From positions 1,773,246 to 1,837,245 of the forward strand of contig OZ022354.1 of the NCBI GenBank assembly GCA_963989245.1: a stretch of DNA of 64,000 bases, read 5' to 3'. Below are positions 9,701-21,700 of the stretch, piece after piece (the stretch's first letter is position 1; each line of letters starts with the position of its first letter). The notes beneath the pieces are model-generated. The model did no database searches. It had not been told where the DNA came from and saw nothing but the letters and a program-made list of their open reading frames with translations. The translations under genes were made by a program, and so were the position numbers. Source of the stretch: Nansenia antarctica. Taxonomy: Eukaryota > Chordata > Actinopteri > Argentiniformes > Microstomatidae.

Positions 9701-12700
9701 GCTACAAGAAGTGCAGAGTGAAGTGCAAACCCAGCTCCCCATTTAAGCAGCCTCTCGCTAACAATTCAGACCGGGCCAAAGCAATAACAAACGGCATAAG
9801 TGTTTTTTTTTTTTTTTCCTTCAGATTTTATCCCTTTTTCACCCAATTTTGGTATCCAATTGAACCCAACCTAGCATCCAATTATCCCCTGCCTATTGCG
9901 TAGGATCCGCCGCACGACCCTGTGGCCGGCAGCCCCAGAGGAGATCGCCAGGCAGACTAGCTGACTGGCTCCTCGAGCCCAGCACCGTTATTCCGGCACC
10001 CCGGGGGCGCTGTTGCGCGACGGATCCTTGTCCGGAAATAGTCCTATTCATAGCTTTCATGTGACGTCACAGCATAGTGGAAACGCCCACCTGACGGGCA
10101 AAAGGCACTTTTTGCGGGCAAAACCCACGGGCAAAACCCACTTTTTGCGGGTTAATAACTTTGATTTCCCGTGGGTTAGGAAAATAATTCCAACGTGTCC
10201 GGATAGAGTAGAAGACAGGGAATCCAACACTATTTGAATGGTGTCAATCCTCCACTCCTATCACCGTCGTGTATCTTGATAGTTCTTCATGAGTGAGGTG
10301 GTCTAAATAGTAGGCAGCCATGTTGAGCGATGTTGCTATGATACTTTTTGCCCGTCAGGTTGGTGGTTGCTAGGGAAGAAACCACGTGACTGAAAGCTAT
10401 GAATACCGCCCTCTGGAGCGGCCGCTCAATATGCCGCTCCCTGTGTGCCTCGGCCATATCCGGGTCTGGTGAGACCGGGATTCGATCCCAGTCCCCGGTG
10501 GGCAGCTTGCACTAGTGGCTAGTGCTTAGACCGCTACGCCACCGCGGGGCACCATAATTGTTTTTATAGCAGCGGACCATAGTCCGTTAGCCCTTTAGAA
10601 ACGAGCACACACTACAGTTGTCCACGACTTATCCAAGGCACATGCTATCGCTCTCACAACCGATGGGTGGACATCTAGGGCCACCGAGTTATTTAACAGT
10701 AACTGTGGACTACATAACAGACTTTTACGCGCCGTACCGAAAACGTACCGAACCGTGACTTAAATACCACGGTATGTATTGAACTGACATTTTGTGTACC
10801 GTTACACCCCTACTAAATAACTACTCATACATATATAGTCATACACATCCCATGTTTTTAAATAGAAGATATATTATATCTTATTCAACAGAAAGCAAGG
10901 ACATCTGTCATAAAAGAAAGCGCACATCAAGCATACATCAAGTTGCCGAAAGATAACTTGATTAGTGAAATGTTCCCCCTTTTAGGAGGAGGACATGGAG
11001 GTTGATAGATGGATTAAGGCAGCAAAACAAGTGGAAATAAGAATGATTTTTTATACTCCTGCTATTGGGTAAAATATAACTATATGAAAATAAAACATCT
11101 ACAATTCTAAAATCAATATATTGAAACGGTTATGATTGTCCTTTTCCTTTTTTTTCATGGCCGTCCCTCCATGACCGTGTAACTGACCATGGTCACCTTC
11201 CAGTCTTGGAAGGCCGAGATGGGCATTAGTGTGCTAGTTGTGTGTTAGTCTCTTATGAGAGGTGTGTTTCTGACAGGTTGTGTGTTACTCTCTTATGAGA
11301 GGTGTGTTTCTGACAGGTTGTGTTGTTGCTTCTCTTCCCAGTGGGCCTGCGCTCTTGTGAAGGACGGGAAGCGACTTTATGAAACCGAAAAGTATAAAAG
11401 GGAAACATTTGGGAAGCTCTTCAGTAAGTTTCTTTTGAAAACTCTTCTTTGATAATATGTACTGGCCAGTAATGGTCTTTTCAACACACTTGAGGTGAAC
11501 CAGTATTGATTCTAACCAACAGCTTAACTGTCCTAACGCTTTGTCATTCTCTTTTGCAGGGAAATCTTTTCTCAGAAACCGCTTGTTTAGAGGACTGGAT
11601 TCATGGCCTCCCACGTCATTTTGCGTAAGTGTCCGATTCAATTGTTGAGGTCTATGACAAACTCGTACTCTACAGAATACTGTAACCCATTTTCTTTTCT
11701 TTTTAAAATTGTTTTGTTTTTATTTTCTTTCCCATTCTCCTGTGTAGACACGAAAGCCCAGGAAGTTTGACTATGAGCTTCCAGACATCTCCCTTGGTGA
11801 CCTGCAGTACTTAAAGTCGTGTTGTCCTCCAGAGGTGCAGCCTTTCCTCAGGTAGGTCACATGGTCTCCCTCACGCTCATGTTTTCAAATAAGTCAATGA
11901 AAGAAAGTTACAAGAAAAAAAAAAAAAATGTTTGAGTTACTTTTGTACACGATAAACTCAGCCATAATAATAGTAATAATCATAATAATACTAAAATAAA
12001 TAATTGATGATTGAGCCTCGGAAAAGCGCTATATACATTTAATGAATTATTAATTATTATTATTATTATAATGATATTTCTTGATATGGTTTCTTTCCCC
12101 AGATCTTTTTATTATAATGGATTGATTTTTTTCCCTTTGAGATTGATTTTTTTACCCCCACTCTACTTAGAAATAACCATTCATGATATCACCTGTATCA
12201 TTTGTCTCTTATGTGTTGACTTCTTCTCCCTAGGGTTCCAACACTGTGTGACTTTCAGCCTTTGCACCAGCATGTGGAGATGCTTCACCAGCTGGTCCAA
12301 GCCGCACAGAGTATGGACGAGATGTCTCAAACCATTACCGACCTTTTGAGTGAACAAAGGGTAAGGAAAGCTTTGGAGACTGGAATGAATTGTACAGTGT
12401 TGTGTGGATCTGCGATACAATAACTCTTTGTTCATGTGCTGTTTCTCTAGGCCTCCTGTAGCCAGAGCGCTCAGAGATCCACCCCTCAGACACCCGGAAC
12501 CACCACTTCTACCTCCTCCAGAACCCCCTCCTCACTCAGTTTTCAGGGCCCCCCCTGCCAGCCCCTGCCTGACACTGTCCCCGTCCCTGGCCCCCTGGAG
12601 GACCTGTCCCCAGACAGTATCGATGCCCACACCTTCGACTTCGAAACCATCGGTCACCCAAACATGGACCCGGTCCTGCAACAGGGGTCTCTCGACCTGG

Positions 12701-15700
12701 ACTCCTTAGGAGAGAGCCCGGAGTCCGACTTCATGTCGGCCGTCAACGAGTTTGTCATGGAGGAGAACCTCACCTCGCCCAACCCCATCAGCAGCGACCC
12801 CACGAGTCCGGAGATGATGGTCGAGTCGCTTTACTCGTCGGTCATCAACGCCATCGACAGCAAGCGCATCCAAGACACCACCACTCTGGAGAGGGAGAAC
12901 TCCAAGATGGCCGCGCTGAAGCTCAGCATCGAGAAGTACCGCTCGGCCGCCGAGGAGTCCCAGGGCAACCTGCGGAGCGTCAAGGACGACCTCTACCACT
13001 TCCGCGGCCTGGTCCTCAAGGAGCAGCGCGACTTCGGCTTCGCCCTGAAGACCGTGACCATAGAGGTGCGCAACATCGTGGAGAACCTCCGGCAGACCCA
13101 CGAGCAGGAGCAGAGGGAGCGGCACCAGAGCGAGCTGCTCGGCCTCCGCAGAGACCACGAGGAGAAGTTCTTAGCCTTGACCCAGGAGTACCAGGTCAAC
13201 CAGAACATCGTCAAAGACGTGCAGCGGGCGATGCTGGAGCTCGAGGGGCTGCTCGAGCGCAAGGAGAAGGATCTGGCACAGTTGGAGGGTGAGAGGGAAC
13301 GCTGGGCCCAGGCCGAGAGCGGCCACGCTCTGAGGGCCCAGGAGCTGGAGCGGAAGGTCAGCAAGCAGACGGAGGAGATCCAAACTCTGGTGTCCTCCAG
13401 AGACTCCCTGGCCAGCCGGCTGGAGCTCCTGCACGTCGAGATGGAGCGCAGCCAGCAGGAGATCCGGCAGGAGCTGGCGGTCGCCGAACAGTCCCGTCTG
13501 AGAGAGCTGGAGGAGAGGATGCGGCTGGAGCACGACGCTCAGCTGGAGACCCTCGCCCGGGAGAACCACCAGGCCCTGGAACACCTGGCCTCAGAGAGCA
13601 AGGCCGAGCTCAGCGAAGCGGCCCAACTCCACGACGTCGCCCTTACTGAGAGGGACGGCCAGCTGAAGGACCTGAAGGCCCGCGCAGCCGAGCTGGAGGT
13701 GGAGCTCGCCCTCAAGGAGGCGGAGACGGAGGAGGTGCGGCTGCAGTACGAGGACGCCAAGCAGGCGGAGGACGCCAAGGTCAAGCTGGAGGCCGACAAG
13801 CAGGCCCTCAGCGAAGGGCTGGCGGATCTCAACAGGCAGCTCCTGGCCAAGAACGAGGAACACGAGACGGGGCTGGCTGAGCTGAGGACGCTGCTGCGGA
13901 CGGAGAAGGACCACTGCATCTCGGAGCTGGTGGACCGGCACGAGAAGGAGAGCGCCCTGCTCCGCGGCGAGCTCTCCGTGCAGCTGCGGCAAGCCCAAGA
14001 CGCGGAGAGGGACTACGCAGAGCAGCTGCAGAACCTCCGGCGCGACCTGGACCGGCAAACGTCGGCACTGCGAGAAGATAACGAAGAGCAGCTGAGGAGC
14101 CTCCGGGACCAGGAGCAACGCTTCGTCTGCGACCTGCAGGCGGAAAACAGCCGGCTCTCAGAGCGGTTAGAGCAGAGCAGGCAGGCGGCCGTGGAGAGAG
14201 AGGAGAAGAAGACGGCTTCACCAGACGCCTTTAAACACTTAGAGCATCAAAAGGAGGAGATGGAGAAGAGACTGTTAGACAAAATCAGACAACTTGAAAA
14301 CGATCATCTTGAAAGACAATCCTCAGAAAGGTGAGAGCTGCACATCTTTGCTGCTTGCAGCCGGTACCAGATACGACTCAATCGCCCCTCGAACCTGGTT
14401 ATCCAATAATGACTCAATCGCCCCTCCAACCTGGTTATCCAATAATGACTCAATCACCCATACCCCTCCAACCTGGTTATCCAATTATGAAGGTGGCATC
14501 AAATAGCCTATTTGTAATTAACATTTCATTTGGCAGATGAACCAACATGACATTCTGATTATATAATAATAATCATTCAATGAATTAAATCAGTGGTTCT
14601 CAACCTTTTTTGGGCCAGCGCCCCCCTGTCCATTATCCAGGCCTCTTACAGCCCCCCCCCCCATCAAAAAAAGTAGGCTTATTTTCTTCCCTAAATATTA
14701 ATGTTGACTAATATTCTGTGTTATATAATTTAAAAAGCATGTCACTGAATGCCAAATAATAGATTGGATTTAACTGGGCAGTTGGAATATCATTATCATT
14801 AGTTTACCAGAGAGCAGAAAAGCCATGTGAATGTGAATAAAAATGCTGTTTCTGAGTGTTAAACAAACTCAGACAACATCAGAGAATACAAACAGACTGC
14901 TACGGAACAGCAGCAATTTCACACATGTCCGATGCAGAACAAATAGTAGGCTGCAGAACTGTACATTACAACTAACATTGTTCGTTTTTTTAAGTGGGCT
15001 GGTGTTGCATTTCTCCAAATTGCTGTTTTATGATGCTAATATTTTTTCATTTTTGATTGGACTTTGGGGGGGTGTCACAATATGGCGGCAAAACTATGAA
15101 AATTATTTTCATAAACTGACCACTTCGAATTTCTCATATCAAAACATATCAAAACATAACAAAGTTCCAAAGTTCAGAGCTCCGCGCTCTGGGAGCGCTC
15201 AGAGATGGGCGCTCTGACTGAAAACACGGTTTTGTCCGAGCGAACTGACCGTTTGTGCATTTACGAACGTACCCGTAATAACACTGATGACAGCTGATCA
15301 ATACAAAAGACGCTGCAGCTGATGCGTTCGTTTCCAGGACATCACAAGAGGAGCAACATCGTATATTTTAGTTTGCAAACACATCGCAATGCTAACCTCA
15401 GAATGGCACTAGGGATAACATCCACAACAACACTTAACAGTAATACATTTATGTAATATACTGTGATGAACCTGCGAGGGGAGGGGACATTCGTAGCTGA
15501 TTTCTCTAGGTTCGATTATTGGTAAGCGACAGAGAACTTTCAGGACTGGTTTATTACGATCGCTTTTTTGAGATAGGTTGTTCCTGCTGTGATGTTCTGG
15601 TATGGTGGTATGGTATTAGCACTAATTTTAACTAAATTAAATAAGCTGTATTGAAAGGAAGCGAACGAAGCGAACGCAACAATTACAATGAGCCCACAAA

Positions 15701-18700
15701 CTGAAACATATGTCACTCAAGCATAGCCTACAAGGAAAACACTCATAGAAGTTGGGCATTGGTCAACATGATGTTGCAGATGGGATGAACCGGGGTTCTT
15801 TCTAGGGATGTCCCGATCCCATTTTTTCACTACCGATACCGATACCTGGGCTTCAGGTATCTGCGATACCGATACCGATCCTATATTAGTATTTATTGTT
15901 TTACTCCTGAATAATAACAAATACTTCCCCAGTATAGTCCACAACAACAGTTGGCTATTAAAGACTGCCAGCCTTTATTCAAGCAACAAAAACAGTACTC
16001 TGCAGTACTCAGTGACCAACTGGTTAAAACAATTTAAACAGCAGCATTCAGCATTGTAGAAAAAAAAAGAGTTACTGTCTGATTTCTAGTTTTAGTGCCT
16101 TCAGGTTTGTATTCTATTTATCTTCTCTTACAAATGGCAAATCAATTATAGGACCCTTTTTAAAAGTGTAGCCCGCTGGTGAGACCAGAAACCAGTCGCA
16201 GAATCGAAGGAGTGTCAACAATATCTGGTTTTCGTTTTTTATACCCATGCAGTCCATATAATAAAAAACAGTTTAACCATCACTAAATACTTATAATCTG
16301 TGGATTGGATTAACTGTTCTCGTTTGTCGGAGGCTACCAGTAAGTGATAATGACTTGTAAACATACTCTCGTTTTAGGACGTGTTCAAAAGCAAGGACTG
16401 TGTGTTCATCTAGTTAAGATGGGAGTGGAGGTGAGGGAGCTGATGAACTGGGGCTGGGCTCCCAGAGAGGCAGCGCTAAACTGAAAACAGACGCGCAAAC
16501 GGATGCATTCAGAATGTAGTTATGTGTTTTTAGCATGTCCATGTTCTCTCAGTATGTTGTGATGATATAAAAACGCAGTTAGACGTTCCTAGCGATGTTC
16601 CGCTGTTAGCCGCTAGCTGTTAGCAGCGTTTGTTGTTGTGGTTTGGTCAGTCACTTTTCTACTGTCGCATTCCCATTCGGTGCACCAACATTCAAATACT
16701 CGTGTCGTCTTGAATTTCTTTCCGATTTCAATGTCTGACACATCATTGGAAAGCTTACCATCTGTAGTTTCAGACTATGTAAATAACCGAAAAATTACTT
16801 AAGCAAATGGTTTATGATTTCACCAGCTAGCATCATGACATTGTCAGACTCATTACACACAGGTAGTCAACTCTCATGCCCGTGACCACTGACTACTACT
16901 GTTGTCATCACAGTGACACGCCAGATCGCGCTCGCGGATCGCAGCCTATTTTTTTTCTGGTGCGATCTGCGATCCAGCATTCAGGACCAATATCGCAGCG
17001 ATATCCGATATCAATATCGGATCGGGACATCCCTAGTTCTTTCTAGCGTAGCATAGTATTGCAATTTCTGCACTGTCAAGATTCTGTCAAGATTCTTCTA
17101 CAATGCAGCTTACCCAGACACATTGGAAACTATCAAAAGCTCTGCCTTTGCTAGCTGAGTTTTTAGCTTCTCCATCTTCTTGATGACACTCACTTTTATT
17201 TTTTGGGGCGCTGCGCTACGTGTGTCTGCGTCACAGAGCCCGGCCAAGTTCAGAGCGCTCAGAGATGGGTGCTCTGACTGAAAAGACGGTTTGTCCGAGC
17301 GAACTGACCGTTCGTGCATTTACGAATGTGCCCGTAATAACACAGCTGTTTTTCATGAGAAAAATACTTTATGCGTGAACGCCCCCCAAGAACACCTCAA
17401 CGCCCCCCTTTAAAAAATATTTGTTCCAGTGCCCCCCGATGTTGTCTGAACGCCCCCGTTGAGAAACGATGAATTAAATGATCAAAATATAATCATTATT
17501 AGTTGTAACTTGAGACATTCCACAGAATGTACGGTCTCTGTTACAACAAATGACGTCCCCCAGAAATAGCAGTGATACCACATTCATTGATAAAATGACA
17601 TAAGGGATGGAAAGGGGGATGGCAGTTTTAGAAGGGGGATGATTTTGACTGTTTTTATTTCAGGGGGGATGCCATCCCCCCTCAACTCCAGTGCTGGGTG
17701 AAACCACAGCTTGTAGGTGGCTGTCAAGCTTGCTTGTGGTAGGCAGGATGCATATTCCTCCATGGGACTTCCTTGGAATATTGGACTGGCTTTCAAATAT
17801 AAAGAGTCAAATGTATTAGTTGATTATTCTCTATTGTGTTAAAAATCTGACGAATAAGCTTAAATATGAATTCAAGAAAGCTGTTAAAACGCTAAATTAG
17901 TCAGGTTTCCATCAAACCCTTTTCCAAGCCTATGTTGGATTTTTTAGGGGGGGAGGGGTAAAATAGATGATGCAACAAATGGTAGTGGACATGCTTTTTG
18001 CTCATGAATTGTATTACAAAACCAACCATGTGATCCAATATCGAATTACAAATGATCTACATAATGCATTGAAAATGAGATCTATCGATTTTGGCTGAGC
18101 TGTCTGGTACATTGTTGAGCCTGGTGATGCATGTGTTGTCCAGGGAGGAGTAAGATCATTATTCATCCCTAGGCTACTGGTAAATTGAACATTGCCGGAT
18201 TTGATGCTCATTCCCTATTAGTGACTGTTGGACTTTGCCTGTGTTGGTGTAGGAGGCAGGGTGACTAACGTGTGTCTCTGTGTTGGTGCAGGGAGGCAGG
18301 GCTGCCTCTCCAGGTGGAGGGCTTCTCGGAGGCCGGGGCTCCCCTCTCCCTGGACTCTGCCCTGCAGGAGCGCCTGCAGCAGGAGAGGGCCTCCCTGCTC
18401 ACCCAGATGGAGCTGCTGGAGAGGAGGAAGAACGAGGAGATGCAGAACCTCAAGACCTCGCTCATCGCAGAGCAGCAGGTCAGTCAGGACTGGAGCACTT
18501 TGAGCTGCAACATTTGCAGGAAAAGCGCTATACAAATAAAAGTTATTATTAGTATTACTACTGTAGATGGAGTCTCAAACTATCACATTTCAAGTATTAT
18601 TGTTACGTCACATTACACAAGTGTAAGAGAGTCAGATTCTTATACTTCGGTTCCTGACATTGCAGCACAAGACAGTATGTTAGCAATAGTCAAGATAAAA

Positions 18701-21700
18701 TAAAGTGACAATAGTACAAGACATAAGTGAGACAATTGGACAAGTGACAAGTTGTTGGAAGACAAATAAGACAAATAAGACAGGGTACAATTAATTAAAT
18801 GGGCTCAAAGACGCTGACAATATGGGAAAAACAGAAAACACAGAAACAACAAGCAGCAGATAACAAGAGCACATAGAACACAGAGTTAACGAACAGGCAC
18901 AGGGAACAATTACCACAGCAGTGTCCATGGGGGGGAGGGGGGGTGGTAGGGTTAGGGGAGATGGTTAGGGGTAGGGAAGGTTGTATGCATGGGAGAACAG
19001 GTAGGTTTTGAGGTGGGATTTAAAAGTGGAGAGTGAGGGTGAGTCTCTGAGTGGTTGAGGGAGAGAGTTCCAGAGGCGGGGTGTAAAATACTCATAATAA
19101 TACCTCACTACTCCGGCTCGCCAGATCCAGATATGGCCGAGGCACACGGGAAGCGGCATATTGGCCGGCCGCTTCCGAGGGGGGTATAGGAGTATTTCTG
19201 GACTAGGATCCGTCGCGCAACACCGCCCCCTGGGTGCCGGAATAACGGTACTGGGCTCGAGGAGCCAGTCAGCCTAGTCTGCCTGGCGCCCTCCTCTGGG
19301 ACTGCCGGCCACGGGGTCGTGCGGCGGATCCTATGCAATAGGCAGGGGATAATTGGATGCTAAGTTGGGTTAAATTGGCTACCAAATTGGGTGAAAAAGG
19401 GATAAAATCTGAAAAAAAAAAAAAAAAAAAATATATAATACCTCACTACTATGTCCATGCATGGAGCACCGTAGCCATCTAATGCAAGCAGGTCTGACGA
19501 CCAAACCACCCTCAAGACCTCCAGGACCAAGCTCCGGACCTGGGGTGATAGGGCCTTTTCAGCCGCAGCCCCGTCCCTCTGGAACGCCCTCCCCAACCAC
19601 ATCAGACAGGCCAACACCCTGCCAACATTTAAACAGGCCCTCAAAACCCACCTCTTCAAGCTCGCCTTCACCAGTTAACCCTCTCCCCCTCCCCTTCCCA
19701 TGTGTCCCCAGCACTACCTTAATTAGGCCCCTATACTTTCTTTTATTTATTTTTTGTTTCTTTTTATTATTACTACTCGATCTATACAGTTTGAAAAGCG
19801 TCTTTGAGTGTCTAGAAAAGTGCTATATAAGTCTAATTGTCATGTTCATTAATCTAGTTTGAGACAACTTTTGCTTTGTGTCATGGTGCATTATCATGCT
19901 GGAAGCAGCCATTAGAAGATGGGTACATTGTGGGCATGAAGGGATGCGCATGGTCAGCAACAATACTCAAATAGGCTGTGGCATTCAAGTGATGAGTGAT
20001 TGGTATTAACAGGCTCAAAGTGTGCCAAGAAAACATTCCCCACACCATTACAATACCTTCGGTGTTCGGTGAGTGTGTGTGTATACAGTGGTAAGAAAAA
20101 GTATGTGAACCCTTTGGTATTACCTAGTTTTCTGCATTCATTTGTGATAAAATGTGATCTGATCTTCATCTAAGGCTTCGTTCACAGGGCAGGTCTTGAT
20201 GCTCAATTCCGATTTTTTTACACAGATCCAATTTTCTGGTTTGGCAGTTCACATGACTTTTAAAATGTGACCTATATTTGACTTACATTGACTAGTGTGA
20301 TCATTCCACGGCCCTGAACAGACCCGCATGTGCAGAAGGACATGCTGTAAATTGTCAATCCCATCTGGCAACCCTGCTAGAGTGACGTAAAAGTCGCATT
20401 AAACGCGACTTGACAGTTCAGACGGAGGACGCGTTGCTAAATATCAGATATGTATCCGATATAATACCACCTCTGAACGCGACCCAGGTCGGATTTTAAA
20501 AAGTCAGATTTCATGTGACTTCCGCTGTTCCCACGGTCATGCATAAATCATACCTGAGTCGTGTGTTGGCCAAAGAAATCGGATTTGGGTCACATTTCAC
20601 TGCCGTGTGAACATAGCCTAAGGCACAAGTATAGACAAACACAATGTGCTTAAGCTAACAACACACAAACAATTATAATCTTTCACATTCACATTTCACA
20701 AAACCCTTTTATAGCCCATCAATATATTCTAACCCAGCTGACATTAATTAGCACAGATTGTTACATAAATGTATTACAGATTGGAGGTAGAGTTGCCTCC
20801 TAATTAGTTATGGTTTTCAGCTGGTTCCTTGCCTTTCCTTGCTGTGGTATACTGCTTTTTCTTAGGCTGTGTTCGGAATGGTATACTAGCATACTGCATA
20901 CTAGCATACTCAATGAGTATATACTGCATACTGCCTACTAAATTCATAATAAGTATGCGAAACTCAGCCGACCGTTTACACAGTATGCATACTCTCTCCC
21001 AGAATGCATTTCGCCAGGAGCGGGGAATTTAAACCTCAATTTTAAACCTCCATTGGCTAAAAGCTGTAATTTTGGCGTAAGTGTTAACATGTCATTTTAT
21101 GTAGCCCCGCGGTGGTGTAGCGGTCTAAGCACTGGCCACTAGTGCAAGCTGCCCACCGGGGACTGGGATCGGATCCCAGCTCGCCAGATCCGGATATGGC
21201 TGGGGCACACACGGGGAGCGGCATATTGGGCGGCCACTCCCGAGGGCGGTATAGGAGTATTTCCGGACAAGGATCCGTCGCGCAACAGCGCCCCCGGGGT
21301 GCCGGAATAACAGGTGCTGGGCTCGAGGAGCCAGTCAGCTAGTCTGCCTGGCGGCCTCTTCTGGGACTGCCGGCCACGGGATCGTGCGGCGGATCCTTCG
21401 CAATAGGCAGGGGATAATTGGATGCTAGGTTGGGTTCAATTGGCTACCAAATTGGGTGAAAAAGGGATAAAATCTGAAAAACAAATTTTAAAAAACAACA
21501 AAAAAAACATGTCATTTTATGAAGTTTTAATATGTTTTCAGGTGAGAAAGTAACCACATATATTCCCCAAATGTGTCCAGTTTACCAAAATAACCCGTTT
21601 ATATATCCGATCTGACGATTCTTTCCGTCTTCTGTTCCTAGCTATATTACGGCTGCGTTTGTAAATTTGCCCTGGAAATCTGATCAGCACTCATGGAATG

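Larger units (their letters stand above)
9060..10812 (+). mobile_element. Degenerate hAT transposon with transposase remnants and nested insertions
   Basis: Ends are taggggtgtgtaacgctaca and ttgtgtaccgttacacccct plus a, an imperfect terminal inverted repeat. The 8-bp target duplication ctaaataa lies at 9052-9059 and 10813-10820. Two transposase remnants in + orientation flank a minus-strand SINE. Total 1753 bp, all in intron 8 of rb1cc1. Confidence 0.9.

Noticed and set aside
8700..11200. An outer transposon enclosing the hAT at 9060-10812
   Set aside because: gggctgtgacggtcatggga near 8706 and ccatgaccgtgtaact near 11169 look like degenerate ends of one family, but I found no target duplication and the ends match poorly.
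12706..14221. Long minus-strand open frames opposite exon 13
   Set aside because: They are shadows of the GC-rich coiled-coil coding exon; their translations are low-complexity Leu/Ser/Arg-rich sequence.
21102..21180. Possible tRNA gene
   Set aside because: A- and B-box-like motifs are present, but the sequence is the head of a SINE that is repeated in the window, has a 15-bp target duplication and does not form a clean cloverleaf by eye.
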